Assembly: GCF_040822115.1 (NCBI RefSeq)
Contig: NZ_CP162004.1
Location: forward strand, 1,736,001-1,800,000
Source of the DNA: Flavobacterium sp. WC2421
GTDB taxonomy: Bacteria; Bacteroidota; Bacteroidia; Flavobacteriales; Flavobacteriaceae
Direction of reading: 5' to 3'
Length of the DNA stretch: 64,000 bases
In this document: in pieces, positions 25,681-34,512 of the stretch
Layout: the number at the start of each line of letters is the position of its first letter
Position numbering within the stretch: position 1 is the first letter of the stretch
The notes under the pieces: model-generated
Told to the model about the DNA's origin: nothing
The model's input: the letters and a program-made list of their open reading frames with translations, nothing else
The model's database searches: none
Program-made: the position numbers and the translations under genes

Positions 25681-26505
25681 TTAATGCATTTGCACGGTAA
25701 TGGGTAGATTGTAAGAGGTTCTAACGGCTTTTGAATTGATCATGCCTGGAGACCATTTGGTTCTCATTGATTTTAAAACGCGTATTGCTTCTCTACCTAA
25801 TCCATAACCTGGCTCGTTTTTTACTTGAATATTAGACATACTACCATCTTTTTCAACTACGAATGAAACATAAATCCGAATGCTACTTTCTCCATTTACC
25901 TCTGGACTTTCAAAATTCTTACCAATATAATTGTAGAATTTATTTATTCCGCCTGGAAATTCAGGCATTTTATCTAGAATTGCAGTTGTTACTACAGTGT
26001 CACCATACTCTACTGGTGCACTGATTACGGTGCCATTTCCTTGAGAAGGAGTTGTGCTAGTACCAATAGTTCCAGTTCCATCAGTTGTGTTTTTAATTAT
26101 TGTAGTGCTTTCAACAGTTGTAGCAAGATCTGGAGTAGCCAGTGGCCCTTTTACTATAACAGGATTTGTGAGTTGTTTTTTGTCAATGGATTCTAATGGC
26201 TTTTGGGTAAGAGTTTTAGGTAGAATCTTTTCTTCCTGTTTTTTTACTTGTGGCTGCACCGTTGTTAGTTGAATGATCTCGTCGATGGGTTCAATAATTG
26301 TTGCTGTCGCAGTAGTAATTAGATTAAAAAAACTTAAAACTCGGGGTATGCTGATAAGTGAAGCGCAAAGTAGTACTCCCATAAAAAGCGCCAATATAGA
26401 AGTTTTGGCATTTTCCTTACGCAGTTGATACGCACCATATTCTTTGTTTCTGTTTTCGAAAACTAGATTAATCCAGTTGGCTTCGTAAAGGCTTTGTTTT
26501 GACAT
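25681..26505 (-). CDS. TonB-family energy transducer protein
   Basis: 274 residues. The N-terminus (NWINLVFENRNKEYGAYQLRK) is the conserved cytoplasmic lead-in of Bacteroidetes TonB proteins. One transmembrane helix is at about 34-52, and a Pro/Lys/Thr-rich periplasmic linker spans about 65-175. The C-terminal TonB domain has FPGGINKFYNYIGKNF, VSFVVEKDGSMSNIQV and LKSMRTKWSPG. It would couple the proton-motive force to TonB-dependent receptors in the outer membrane. No ExbB/ExbD genes are nearby. It is single with its own terminator; the 176 bp upstream (26506-26681) is AT-rich with no clear promoter box. Confidence 0.9.
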   Translation of the reverse strand: MSKQSLYEANWINLVFENRNKEYGAYQLRKENAKTSILALFMGVLLCASLISIPRVLSFFNLITTATATIIEPIDEIIQLTTVQPQVKKQEEKILPKTLTQKPLESIDKKQLTNPVIVKGPLATPDLATTVESTTIIKNTTDGTGTIGTSTTPSQGNGTVISAPVEYGDTVVTTAILDKMPEFPGGINKFYNYIGKNFESPEVNGESSIRIYVSFVVEKDGSMSNIQVKNEPGYGLGREAIRVLKSMRTKWSPGMINSKAVRTSYNLPITVQMH

Positions 26506-26681
26506 AATTTATGGATTTAATGGTTAGGTAGCATTTAAATCATAAGCATATGGTGTTTATTAACAGAACGAAAACGGTAGGAAATTTATTGTTTAAAAAA
26601 GTTAATATTTAAAAAAATAAACAATGATAATCTTAAGTAATTTTTATTTGTTTATTTTTTTAACTAAAAATAGAAAATTAA

Positions 26682-27233
26682 TTATCTTTTGTCCCTGATA
26701 ATCTCGGCCAATAATTTTTTGGCGCGAAGCAATTTTACTTTTACATTACTTAATGGCTCGTCAATTGCATTGGCAATTTCTTGATAACTCATTTCTTGAA
26801 AATAACGCAACTGAATTACCTCTTGATAGTGAGGTTTTAATTCTTTGATGAATTGCAATAAGCGAGAAAGATTTTGCTCTGTAATCAATTCATCTTCAGC
26901 AGATGGGGTCGTATCTGCTATATTGTATGCCTTTTGATCTTCTTTGTCAGTGATCTCTACAAAAAGACTAGATTTTTTTTTGCGTAATAAATCAATATGT
27001 ACATTTTTAGCAATGCTAATTAACCAGGTGTTAAACTGAAATTCTGGATTGTAAGACGCTATTTTGTCAAATGCTTTAGAGAAGGTTTCAATAGTAATAT
27101 CCTCAGCATTGGTTTCATTTTCGGTGCGCTTAAGCATGAAACCATATACTTCATTCCAATAGTGATTCAAAAGAAAGGTAAAGGCAGCTTGATCTCCTTT
27201 TTTGGCTTTCTCTATTTGATTTGTTATTTCCAA
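26682..27233 (-). CDS. RNA polymerase sigma factor, ECF type
   Basis: 183 residues. Region 2 (AFTFLLNHYWNEVYGFMLKRT, DITIETFSKAFDKI, FNTWLISIAKNVHIDLLR) recognises the -10-type element. Region 4 (LQFIKELKPHYQEVIQLRYFQEMSYQEIANAI) has the helix-turn-helix for the upstream box. No anti-sigma gene is visible. The start overlaps the end of the upstream glycosyltransferase gene by 10 bp, so the two are likely translated together. Its regulon is unknown. Confidence 0.9.
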   Translation of the reverse strand: MEITNQIEKAKKGDQAAFTFLLNHYWNEVYGFMLKRTENETNAEDITIETFSKAFDKIASYNPEFQFNTWLISIAKNVHIDLLRKKKSSLFVEITDKEDQKAYNIADTTPSAEDELITEQNLSRLLQFIKELKPHYQEVIQLRYFQEMSYQEIANAIDEPLSNVKVKLLRAKKLLAEIIRDKR

Positions 27234-28330
27234 TTTACTGGTTTTGATACAATATTAGATATAAAAATATTAATCTGCGTGAATATAAGTAGTATTTCAA
27301 CGACTGGGAACCAATATTTTAAATCTTTTTCTTTTAATTTTCCTGCCGAAAATCCCACAACGATCCAAGCACATAGATATCTTATGAATAATAATGCTAA
27401 TACTAATATCCACTGGAACTGGAAACTCAACAATATAATTGGTAAAATGATAAATAATAATTGGGAACAATAAAATGCACCTAGCTGCAACTGGTCTATC
27501 TTTTTATAATGACTGGCTGTGGCGATGTGTCGTCTTTTTTGGATTAACCAATCTTTATAGGACGTTTTTGGTTTAGAATAAGTGAAACTTTCTGGTGTGT
27601 AAGCAATTGTTGTGTTTTTAGAGGTGGCCGCTTCATTAATAAATAAATCGTCATCTCCAGAACGCACTTGAATGTGATTGATAAAGCCATTTACATTAAA
27701 AAACTCCTCCTTTTTATACGCAAGGTTTCTACCAACGCCCATATAGGGATGTCCAATTTTTGCCCAGGAAAAGTATTGAATAGCAGTAAGCAGCGTTTCA
27801 AAACGGATTATTTTATTAAGTAATGAATTAGTGATTTTTTCATATCCGCCATACCCTAAAACAATTGTTTTTTGCATAGTGAACTGAGAACTCATTGCGG
27901 TTATCCATTCTTTCGATGTTGGATAACAATCGGCATCCGTAAAAAGCAAATAGTCTTTTTTGGCCGCTTTTATACCCAGTGTTAGGGCGTATTTTTTATT
28001 ACCCCAGAAAGCTTCGTTGTTTTCTACTTTTACCAAGCGAATATTAGAATATTCTTTCTCAAAAGCTTCAAAGAGCTCCAAAGTACCATCACAAGAGGCA
28101 TCATCTATTAAGACGATCTCAAAATCAGGATAGTTTTGTTCTGCTAGTAACGGAATAAATTTCGCTACATGTTCTTCTTCATTTTTGGCACAAACAATTA
28201 CCGAAATCGGAATTCTTTTAGGTGTTATTTTTTGCGCTTTTGCAAAAGCAAATTTCCCGAAAACACCCAAATAATACGAAAGTTGAATAGCGACAATAAC
28301 AATAAAAAAGTAAAGAATCAGTATAAGCAT
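27224..28330 (-). CDS. Membrane glycosyltransferase family 2
   Basis: 368 residues. The N-terminal transmembrane helix (LILYFFIVIVAIQLSYYLGV) is followed by a GT-A domain (ISVIVCAKNEEEHV, IVLIDDASCDGT, the DxD-like motif FTDADCYP) and QKRRHIATASHY, a Q-x-x-R-W/H-type motif. About three C-terminal helices (about 285-365) anchor it in the membrane. It transfers a sugar from an activated donor; the acceptor is unknown. It is joined to the ECF sigma gene by a 10-bp overlap, an unusual pair. It has a -7 box 30 bp upstream. Confidence 0.87.
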   Translation of the reverse strand: MLILILYFFIVIVAIQLSYYLGVFGKFAFAKAQKITPKRIPISVIVCAKNEEEHVAKFIPLLAEQNYPDFEIVLIDDASCDGTLELFEAFEKEYSNIRLVKVENNEAFWGNKKYALTLGIKAAKKDYLLFTDADCYPTSKEWITAMSSQFTMQKTIVLGYGGYEKITNSLLNKIIRFETLLTAIQYFSWAKIGHPYMGVGRNLAYKKEEFFNVNGFINHIQVRSGDDDLFINEAATSKNTTIAYTPESFTYSKPKTSYKDWLIQKRRHIATASHYKKIDQLQLGAFYCSQLLFIILPIILLSFQFQWILVLALLFIRYLCAWIVVGFSAGKLKEKDLKYWFPVVEILLIFTQINIFISNIVSKPVNWK

Positions 28331-28360
28331 CAGAGTTTAATGAGTTATTTAAATCGTGTG

Positions 28361-28368
28361 CAAAGGTA
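28361..28368 (-). promoter_or_regulatory. -7 box of the glycosyltransferase-sigma factor unit
   Basis: TACCTTTG on the minus strand, 30 bp before the ATG at 28330. No -33 box. Confidence 0.5.
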
Positions 28369-28418
28369 TGAATAGAATTATGAATTCTTAATTTTAAATT
28401 ATTGAATTTTAAAAGAAT

Positions 28419-29033
28419 TTATCTAGGGCATTTCTTCATTTCATTTGCTATTGAAATAGAATCTCTATTTTGTGTTTTTTCTAACTCTGTAATGATGTTT
28501 TCGTAGTTTTTTTCATCACGGTTTTGAGATAGTTTTTTGGTAGCTTCAATTGCTGTAACTTCTATCTCAAAAGCTACAATCCCGCGGACTTGCCTCATTG
28601 TTTTTGAAGATAAGTCCTCTACTCTAATGGGGTTTTCTGAGTTTTTCTCGTATTTGTCAACTAGTTTTTTTAAAGATTTTATAGCTTCTTCTCCTTCAAC
28701 TATCTTAATTTTCCCATATACATGTACGGCTAGATAGTTCCAGGTAGGAACGTTTTCATGGTCATACCACGATGAGGAAATGTAACTGTGTGGTCCCGAA
28801 AAAACAGCTAAAACACTATCGTTTTCTTCAAATCCTTTCCATTGCGGGTTCTCTTTGGCAATGTGCCCGTGCAAAATTTGTTTTCCGTCTTTATTGATAT
28901 CGAGCTCTAGAGGAATATGAGTAGCACATAGTTTCCCGTTTGTTTGATTGATTAGAATACCAAAACTATTTTCTTGAAGAAATTGCTTGATTTCTTCTTG
29001 ATTCTCATTTTTATAAATATCAGGAGTGTACAT
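28419..29033 (-). CDS. PaiB-family FMN-binding protein
   Basis: 204 residues, the usual PaiB size. It contains IYKNENQEEIKQFLQENSFGIL, ATHIPLEL, HGHIAKENPQW, VFSGPHSYISSSWY and VPTWNYLAVHVYG, all characteristic of the split-barrel flavin-binding PaiB family. PaiB was named as a negative transcriptional regulator of sporulation and protease genes in Bacillus, but here no DNA-binding motif is visible and an FMN- or heme-related enzyme role is equally possible. It lies 30 bp downstream of murB, probably the same transcript. Confidence 0.88.
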   Translation of the reverse strand: MYTPDIYKNENQEEIKQFLQENSFGILINQTNGKLCATHIPLELDINKDGKQILHGHIAKENPQWKGFEENDSVLAVFSGPHSYISSSWYDHENVPTWNYLAVHVYGKIKIVEGEEAIKSLKKLVDKYEKNSENPIRVEDLSSKTMRQVRGIVAFEIEVTAIEATKKLSQNRDEKNYENIITELEKTQNRDSISIANEMKKCPR

Positions 29034-29063
29034 TTTGTAACTAGTATTAATGCTTAATAAAAA

Positions 29064-30077
29064 CTAAATAACGTTTACTTCGGCTTCAATATGAATACCA
29101 AAAGTCTTAAAAATAGTATCTTGAATGGTCTTTGATACTGCTAGAATTTCTTGTCCAGTGGCATTGCCATAATTGACTAATACCAGTGCTTGGTTCTTAT
29201 GAATTCCGGCATCACCAAAACGTTTCCCTTTAAAGCCAGCTTGTTCAATAAGCCATCCTGCAGGTACTTTAACTTCCGTTTCAGAGACTTCGTAATATTT
29301 CATTTCGGGAAATTGTTGATGTATTTTCTCGAAATCTGTTTTTAAAAGAATTGGATTTTTAAAAAAACTTCCGCTATTTCCTAGTTCTTTTGGATCCGGT
29401 AATTTACTTTGTCGAATTGCAATTACCGCATTACTAACGTCTTTTAATGAGGGGTTAGTGATGTTGTTTTTTTCTAGTTCTCCCAAAATGTCACCATAAG
29501 AAGTGTTGATTTTATGATTGCGTTTGGTCAGTTTAAATACTACAGATGTAATGATGTATTGATCTTTGGCGACATTTTTAAAAATGCTTTCACGGTATCC
29601 AAAATGACATTCCTCTTTTATAAAATTTTTTATTTCTTGATTTTCAATCGTAATCGCTTTACAAGAAACAAAGGTGTCCTTGATTTCGGTTCCATAGGCA
29701 CCAATGTTTTGGATAGGTGTTGTTCCTACATTACCGGGAATTAAGGACATGTTTTCAAGTCCGCCAAAATTTTGTGCAATAGTCCATAATACAAATTCAT
29801 GCCAGTTCTCTCCAGCTTGACTTTCCACCCAAACAAAATCATCGTTTTCCTGGATTATTCTTTTTCCTTTTAAATCAATGTGAAGTACTAGTGCATTGAT
29901 GTTTTGTGTTAACAACATGTTGCTTCCGCCACCAAGTATGAATTTTTTTGCGGTTTTATTTTGTTTTAAAATAGATGTAAGGTCAGTAACATTTTGTACG
30001 TTGACAAATTGTTTTGCACTGGCTTCTATACCAAATGTATTGTAGTTTTTTAGGGAGAAATTATGTAGTATTTCCAT
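29064..30077 (-). CDS. murB: UDP-N-acetylenolpyruvoylglucosamine reductase
   Basis: 337 residues from the ATG at 30077. The frame is open 13 codons further, but a -7 box sits just upstream of that longer start and the fold begins at MEILHNFSLKNYNTFGI. An FAD-dependent enzyme that makes UDP-N-acetylmuramate for peptidoglycan. Visible are the FAD-binding LGGGSNMLL and LIPGNVGTTPIQNIGAYG, the catalytic serine region LGNSGSFFKNP and the C-terminal AEVNVI. The length and lack of an intervening deletion match the type I (E. coli-like) enzyme. Confidence 0.94.
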   Translation of the reverse strand: MEILHNFSLKNYNTFGIEASAKQFVNVQNVTDLTSILKQNKTAKKFILGGGSNMLLTQNINALVLHIDLKGKRIIQENDDFVWVESQAGENWHEFVLWTIAQNFGGLENMSLIPGNVGTTPIQNIGAYGTEIKDTFVSCKAITIENQEIKNFIKEECHFGYRESIFKNVAKDQYIITSVVFKLTKRNHKINTSYGDILGELEKNNITNPSLKDVSNAVIAIRQSKLPDPKELGNSGSFFKNPILLKTDFEKIHQQFPEMKYYEVSETEVKVPAGWLIEQAGFKGKRFGDAGIHKNQALVLVNYGNATGQEILAVSKTIQDTIFKTFGIHIEAEVNVI

Positions 30078-30113
30078 AAAAGAAATTTCTTTTTTAATGT
30101 TGTAATTTGAGAC

Positions 30114-30121
30114 CAAAAGTA
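30114..30121 (-). promoter_or_regulatory. -7 box of murB
   Basis: TACTTTTG on the minus strand, 36 bp before the chosen murB start. It lies between the asnB stop and murB and argues against the upstream alternative start at 30116. Confidence 0.5.
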
Positions 30122-30125
30122 AGGA

Positions 30126-31973
30126 TTAAAATTTAGTTGTATAACTTTTCATCCACATGTGCATCATAAATAAGGGCATTATGTAGGAAACCATTCTTGT
30201 GTCTCCTTGCTTTAAATTCTTAATAAGTTTGGCACTATTTATATTTTCTAAATAAGGCATTTTAAAAATTTCACTTTTAGAAAACGATTCTAATTCATCT
30301 TTAAAAGCGGGACTTTTTACTAAATAATCTCCCCAAGGTGCGCTAAGGCCTACTTTTTTAAATTTTAAAATAGCTTCAGGTAATCGATTTTCCATGGCCG
30401 TTTTTAAAATGAATTTTCCTTTTTTACCTGTAAATAGCCATTTATCATCCAATGAACCTAAACCTGCAATCAATCTTTGATCTAGAAAAGGTTCTCTACA
30501 TTCAATGGAAGCGCCCATAGTGGCGCGATCGTTTCTATATAATAAAGAACGCAAATAGGTTTGTTGGTCAAAATAAAGCGCTTGTCGTCTTAAATTGTCG
30601 GGATATAATTCTTTTGCTTCTTTGTACGTTTTACGTCTGAATTCGTTTTTGGGCTCGTTGTGAATACCATACACTTTCGAAATATCTTCAGGATAGATAT
30701 TGCAACTATTATACATAATCAGATCTTGTTTTTTGCTGATTTTTGCATATCGAATAAGTTTTTCGTACCGTGGTTTTTTTTCAAAACCGCCTAGACTTCC
30801 TATGCTTGAAATTGAACTTAGTATGCTTGGAAATTGTAATGCTTTGTAACGTACATAACCTCCCATTAATTCGTCGGCTCCTTCACCAGAGAGCAATACT
30901 TTTACCTTTGGTTTTGCTAATTCAGAAATGGCCAAAAGATGCGGTTCGTTTAGGTGCATTATGGGTTCGTCTTGAAAATAAGTAGCTTTAACTAGGTTTT
31001 CATATAAGTCTTGATCTTCCAGTTTTAAGGTGTTAAAACGGTAATCGAACTTTTCAGTTAACATTTTGGCTAAATGAGATTCGTTGTGCTCTTCCTCTTT
31101 AAATCCGATGTTAAAAGTTTGTATGTTTTTATATTTTTGTTCGTGTAATGACGCAAGTATAGAGGATGAATCAAGTCCTCCGCTAAGTAAAATTCCAACA
31201 GGAACATCACTTACCATCCTTAATTTTACAGAATCATCAAAAGTTTCTCTAAACCATTCAATAGGATTTTCAATTCTAGGATGGTTTTGAATCTCAGTTT
31301 TTAAATCCCACCATTTTTCGTTGACTACTTTTCCACCTTCGTGGATAGTCATTATATGCCCTGGTAAAACCTTTTTTATATTTTCATATAAGGTATTGTC
31401 ACCAGCTACAAAGCGGTTAAAAATATATTCTTCAAGTCCATCTTGCGCTACTTTTAGAGGCAGTCCAGCAGTGAAAAGTGCTTTTTGTTCGGATGCAAAA
31501 TAAAAACTCTCATTGTAAAAAGAACAGTATAATGGCTTAACACCCATTCGATCTCGTACAACTGTTAATTGCTTTTTTAATTTATCCCAAATAGCAAATG
31601 CAAACATCCCGTTTAAGCGATGAAGCATTTTTGAACCATGCAATTGGAATAGTTTTAACAGAACTTCTGTGTCTGATCCTGTTTTTATATCAAAACCGTT
31701 GCTCTTTAACTCAGGATAAAATTCTTTAAAATTGTAAATTTCACCATTGTACACCATGACAAATCGTTCGTCATCGGATAAAAAGGGTTGATGTCCGGCA
31801 GCAGAAACATCTAATATTGATAAGCGTCGATGTCCTAGTCCGATATTATTTTCAATAAATATACCTTTGTCATCTGGGCCACGATGTTCTAATGCGTCGC
31901 GCATTTTTGTAAGAATGCGACTGTCTATTTTCCTTTGGGATTGTAAATGAAAGATCCCGTTGATTCCACACAT
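30126..31973 (-). CDS. asnB: Glutamine-dependent asparagine synthase-like amidotransferase
   Basis: 615 residues. Cys2 in MCGINGIFHL is the class II glutaminase nucleophile. The GATase domain has RGPDDKG and GHRRLSILD. The synthetase domain carries the ATP-binding PP-loop SGGLDSS near residue 261 and LLSGEGADELMGGY. It makes asparagine from aspartate, or amidates another carboxylate. It lies 6 bp after a glycosyltransferase gene in one operon, a context where AsnB-like enzymes sometimes amidate uronic acids of surface glycans. That alternative is inference; the sequence alone does not separate the two. Confidence 0.85.
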   Translation of the reverse strand: MCGINGIFHLQSQRKIDSRILTKMRDALEHRGPDDKGIFIENNIGLGHRRLSILDVSAAGHQPFLSDDERFVMVYNGEIYNFKEFYPELKSNGFDIKTGSDTEVLLKLFQLHGSKMLHRLNGMFAFAIWDKLKKQLTVVRDRMGVKPLYCSFYNESFYFASEQKALFTAGLPLKVAQDGLEEYIFNRFVAGDNTLYENIKKVLPGHIMTIHEGGKVVNEKWWDLKTEIQNHPRIENPIEWFRETFDDSVKLRMVSDVPVGILLSGGLDSSSILASLHEQKYKNIQTFNIGFKEEEHNESHLAKMLTEKFDYRFNTLKLEDQDLYENLVKATYFQDEPIMHLNEPHLLAISELAKPKVKVLLSGEGADELMGGYVRYKALQFPSILSSISSIGSLGGFEKKPRYEKLIRYAKISKKQDLIMYNSCNIYPEDISKVYGIHNEPKNEFRRKTYKEAKELYPDNLRRQALYFDQQTYLRSLLYRNDRATMGASIECREPFLDQRLIAGLGSLDDKWLFTGKKGKFILKTAMENRLPEAILKFKKVGLSAPWGDYLVKSPAFKDELESFSKSEIFKMPYLENINSAKLIKNLKQGDTRMVSYIMPLFMMHMWMKSYTTKF

Positions 31974-31979
31974 AGCTAA

Positions 31980-33044
31980 TTATTTTTTTGCGGTATTTAT
32001 TAATTCATGGTATTTGCTAGCTATGATAGCCATATTGGTATTGTAATCAGCATGTTCTTCGATAAATTTCCGATTGCTTACTATGGCTTTATTTCGATGT
32101 TCCTCGTTTTTAAAAGACCATATTAATTCTTCGGCAAGCATTTTGTAATCATCAACAGTTATAAGTTGGCCATTTTTACGATGTTGTATCCAGCTTTGGT
32201 TACCCGCAATATCTGTTACAATAGGGTAGCAAAGTGTTGCCATTGCTTCAAATAATGAGGCCGATACTCCTTCGGTTGTAGGCATGCTTATGTAAACATT
32301 AGAATCTTGTAATAATTTTGGTAATTCGGTATTTGGAATTCTTCCCATAAATCGAACTTTGTTTTCGATATTTAATTTTTTTGCTAATTTTTTCAATCCA
32401 TGAAGTTCAGTTCCATCTCCAACTATAGTAAGTACGAAGTTGATTCCTTTTTGGTTTAAAATGGCAAAAGCTTTTAAAATAATATCATGACGGTATTCAG
32501 GTAGTAATGAACGCGTAACGATGGCGCATATAGTGTCACTTTTCGCAGTGTTTCTATTTCCGAATTTCTTTAAATCAATTCCTTTTGGTAGCACCATTAC
32601 TTTATCCATGTCTACATTGGCTTCGACCATGGAAACCGTCATCACAGGTCCCCAAGCATGAATAAGAGTAGCTTTTTTAAAGGCATAGTTTTGTATTGCT
32701 TTTTTGAAAGGATATAAAGGGGAGTTTTCAGGCCATAAATCAGTGCGCCCTTGTTGTGCGATGACTACTGGTTGTACTCCGCATAAGGCTGCTAGAAATC
32801 CATAGCTTGTGGTTCTTTCGGCAATAACCATGTCTGGTTGTTCGACCTTAATAATTTTTTTTATTTTAAATATAGAAAATTGAAATTCGAAAATACGCAG
32901 GATTCGGTTCATGAAAGTCCCACAAGGTGTTTTTAGTTCCCAGCTGATAATTTCAAAATCTCCAAAATCTTTTAGGCCATTTGTCCAAGTAATGGCATCG
33001 GCTCTATAGGTTTCTCCAAGAAAAAGTATTTTCCTTTTTTTCAT
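31980..33044 (-). CDS. Glycosyltransferase, GT4 type
   Basis: 354 residues. GT-B fold: the N-terminal half contains QGRTDLWPENSPLYPF, and the C-terminal domain has RSLLPEYRHDII, TIVGDGTELHGL, VRFMGRIPN and the donor-binding E-x7-E region MPTTEGVSASLFEAMA. It transfers a sugar from a nucleotide donor. It is followed 6 bp later by asnB and preceded 8 bp earlier by a DUF2461 gene. No polymerase or flippase is adjacent, so this is not a complete polysaccharide locus. Confidence 0.86.
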   Translation of the reverse strand: MKKRKILFLGETYRADAITWTNGLKDFGDFEIISWELKTPCGTFMNRILRIFEFQFSIFKIKKIIKVEQPDMVIAERTTSYGFLAALCGVQPVVIAQQGRTDLWPENSPLYPFKKAIQNYAFKKATLIHAWGPVMTVSMVEANVDMDKVMVLPKGIDLKKFGNRNTAKSDTICAIVTRSLLPEYRHDIILKAFAILNQKGINFVLTIVGDGTELHGLKKLAKKLNIENKVRFMGRIPNTELPKLLQDSNVYISMPTTEGVSASLFEAMATLCYPIVTDIAGNQSWIQHRKNGQLITVDDYKMLAEELIWSFKNEEHRNKAIVSNRKFIEEHADYNTNMAIIASKYHELINTAKK

Positions 33045-33052
33045 CTAGATAC

Positions 33053-33733
33053 TTAAAATTCATCTGTAGATAAAGCTCTACCTATGAATTCGTTTAATGG
33101 TTTTAGTAGGATCAATTTTTTACTCGCTTTAGAAATAAAATCTTTTTTTGTAATATCCTCGTAGTTAATTTTATGAGAAGCTTCAAAACTTTTTAGTTTT
33201 AATAATTCAATTGCAGGATGTTCTTTTTCATAGCCTCGAGGAGGGTTTTTTAAAGTGCTTCTTTCGTTTCTGTCAAAATCTACAAAGGTTTTTTTGAATT
33301 CACTTTCATTAAGAACTTCTTCTAAATCCTCATAAAAGAATGCAATTTCTTTGCGTATTTTTTTTAGTTCCTCTGCTTCAGGTGAATACAGTCCGCCAGC
33401 AATAAATGCTACTTCTTTTTCTAAGTGTACGTAGTAGCCGGGTCTATTTTGTCCTTTTATTCTGCCACAAGGTAACCAAATACCAAGGTGTGTTTTATAA
33501 GGCGTTTTGTCCTTAGAAAATCGAATGTCTCTATTGATTCTAAAGGTACAATTTTTTACTTCAAGTATCTCTAGTGCTGGATCTAAAGGTTTCATAACGT
33601 CAAGAAAATCAGAAACGAATTGCTGATAGTCTTTTTTGACTGCTTCGTATCTTTTTTTGTTTTCCAAGAACCAATCTCTATTGTTATTGGCTTTCAAGTC
33701 TTCTAGGAATTGTAAGGTATCTTTTGATAGCAT
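33053..33733 (-). CDS. DUF2461-family protein
   Basis: 226 residues. It matches the DUF2461/TIGR02453 pattern: LQFLEDLKANNNRDWFLENKK near the N-terminus, RINRDIRFSKDKTPYKTHLG in the middle, GGLYSPEAEELKKIRKEI, and PRGYEKEHPAIELLKLKSF. Cytosolic, of unknown function. The conserved Arg/Asp/Lys cluster suggests binding of a phosphate or nucleic acid (inference). Gaps of 8-10 bp to both neighbours place it in the rhodanese/thioredoxin-DUF2461-GT-asnB operon. Confidence 0.9.
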   Translation of the reverse strand: MLSKDTLQFLEDLKANNNRDWFLENKKRYEAVKKDYQQFVSDFLDVMKPLDPALEILEVKNCTFRINRDIRFSKDKTPYKTHLGIWLPCGRIKGQNRPGYYVHLEKEVAFIAGGLYSPEAEELKKIRKEIAFFYEDLEEVLNESEFKKTFVDFDRNERSTLKNPPRGYEKEHPAIELLKLKSFEASHKINYEDITKKDFISKASKKLILLKPLNEFIGRALSTDEF

Positions 33734-33743
33734 TTTGGGGCTA

Positions 33744-34439
33744 TTATAATTGTTTTTTTAAATCATCTTCGCTTATGAAACCGGCATGTTTCCATTTTAG
33801 TTCTTTATTTTCATAAAGCAGTAAGGTAGGAAGTTCCTCAATTTTCATTTCATGCATTAGCGTTTTGTTTTCGTCCGCATTCAATCGAATAATAACTACT
33901 TTATCACTCATTTCGGTTTGCATTTTAGAAAGGTAAGGAGCCATCTTTTTGCAAGGAGCACACCATTCTGCATAGAAATCGATCAAGACTTTTTTATCCG
34001 TATTTAATAATTTATTGTATTCTTGACTGCTCATTCCTACGATTTTATCTGTTGGTTTCGATAGCCCTGCAGCATCCCATTTTAAAAAACCTCCTTCGAG
34101 TTCGTATATATTGGTAAAGCCTAATTCTTGAAGTTTTTCAGTTGCTTTTGCACTTCTTCCACCACTTTTACAATACACAAAAACGGGTTTTGTTTTGTCA
34201 AGATTTTCTGCATCTTTGACGAAACTATTTCCAAGCCAATTGATGTTTTTAGCATTTTCTATATGTTCTGATGCAAATTCCTCTGAGGTACGTACATCTA
34301 AAATTTGTGGGTTTTCTGTTGTTTTTATTTTTTCTGCAAAAGCTGGAGCATCAATTTTTTTAATATTTTTTGATGTTTGTCCATTACAAGATAAAATGAT
34401 AGAAGAGACGAGTACAGTAAAAATTTGAAAAAATTTCAT
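33744..34439 (-). CDS. Rhodanese-thioredoxin fusion lipoprotein
   Basis: 231 residues. A signal peptide with the lipobox ILSCN (Cys18) implies a lipoprotein facing the periplasm. Residues about 30-120 are a rhodanese domain with active-site loop YCKSGGRSAKA (Cys near 109). Residues about 130-231 are a thioredoxin domain with WCAPCKK and a cis-Pro region EELPTLLLYE. Separate rhodanese and thioredoxin domains are common; the fusion on a lipoprotein suggests sulfur transfer or disulfide reduction coupled to a persulfide carrier outside the cytosol (inference). First gene of its operon. Confidence 0.88.
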   Translation of the reverse strand: MKFFQIFTVLVSSIILSCNGQTSKNIKKIDAPAFAEKIKTTENPQILDVRTSEEFASEHIENAKNINWLGNSFVKDAENLDKTKPVFVYCKSGGRSAKATEKLQELGFTNIYELEGGFLKWDAAGLSKPTDKIVGMSSQEYNKLLNTDKKVLIDFYAEWCAPCKKMAPYLSKMQTEMSDKVVIIRLNADENKTLMHEMKIEELPTLLLYENKELKWKHAGFISEDDLKKQL

Positions 34440-34512
34440 TACAAATAGTATTTAAAAAATTGAAATGCTAAATTAAGTAAATTATAAGTATTCGAAGGTC
34501 ATAAAATGCAAA

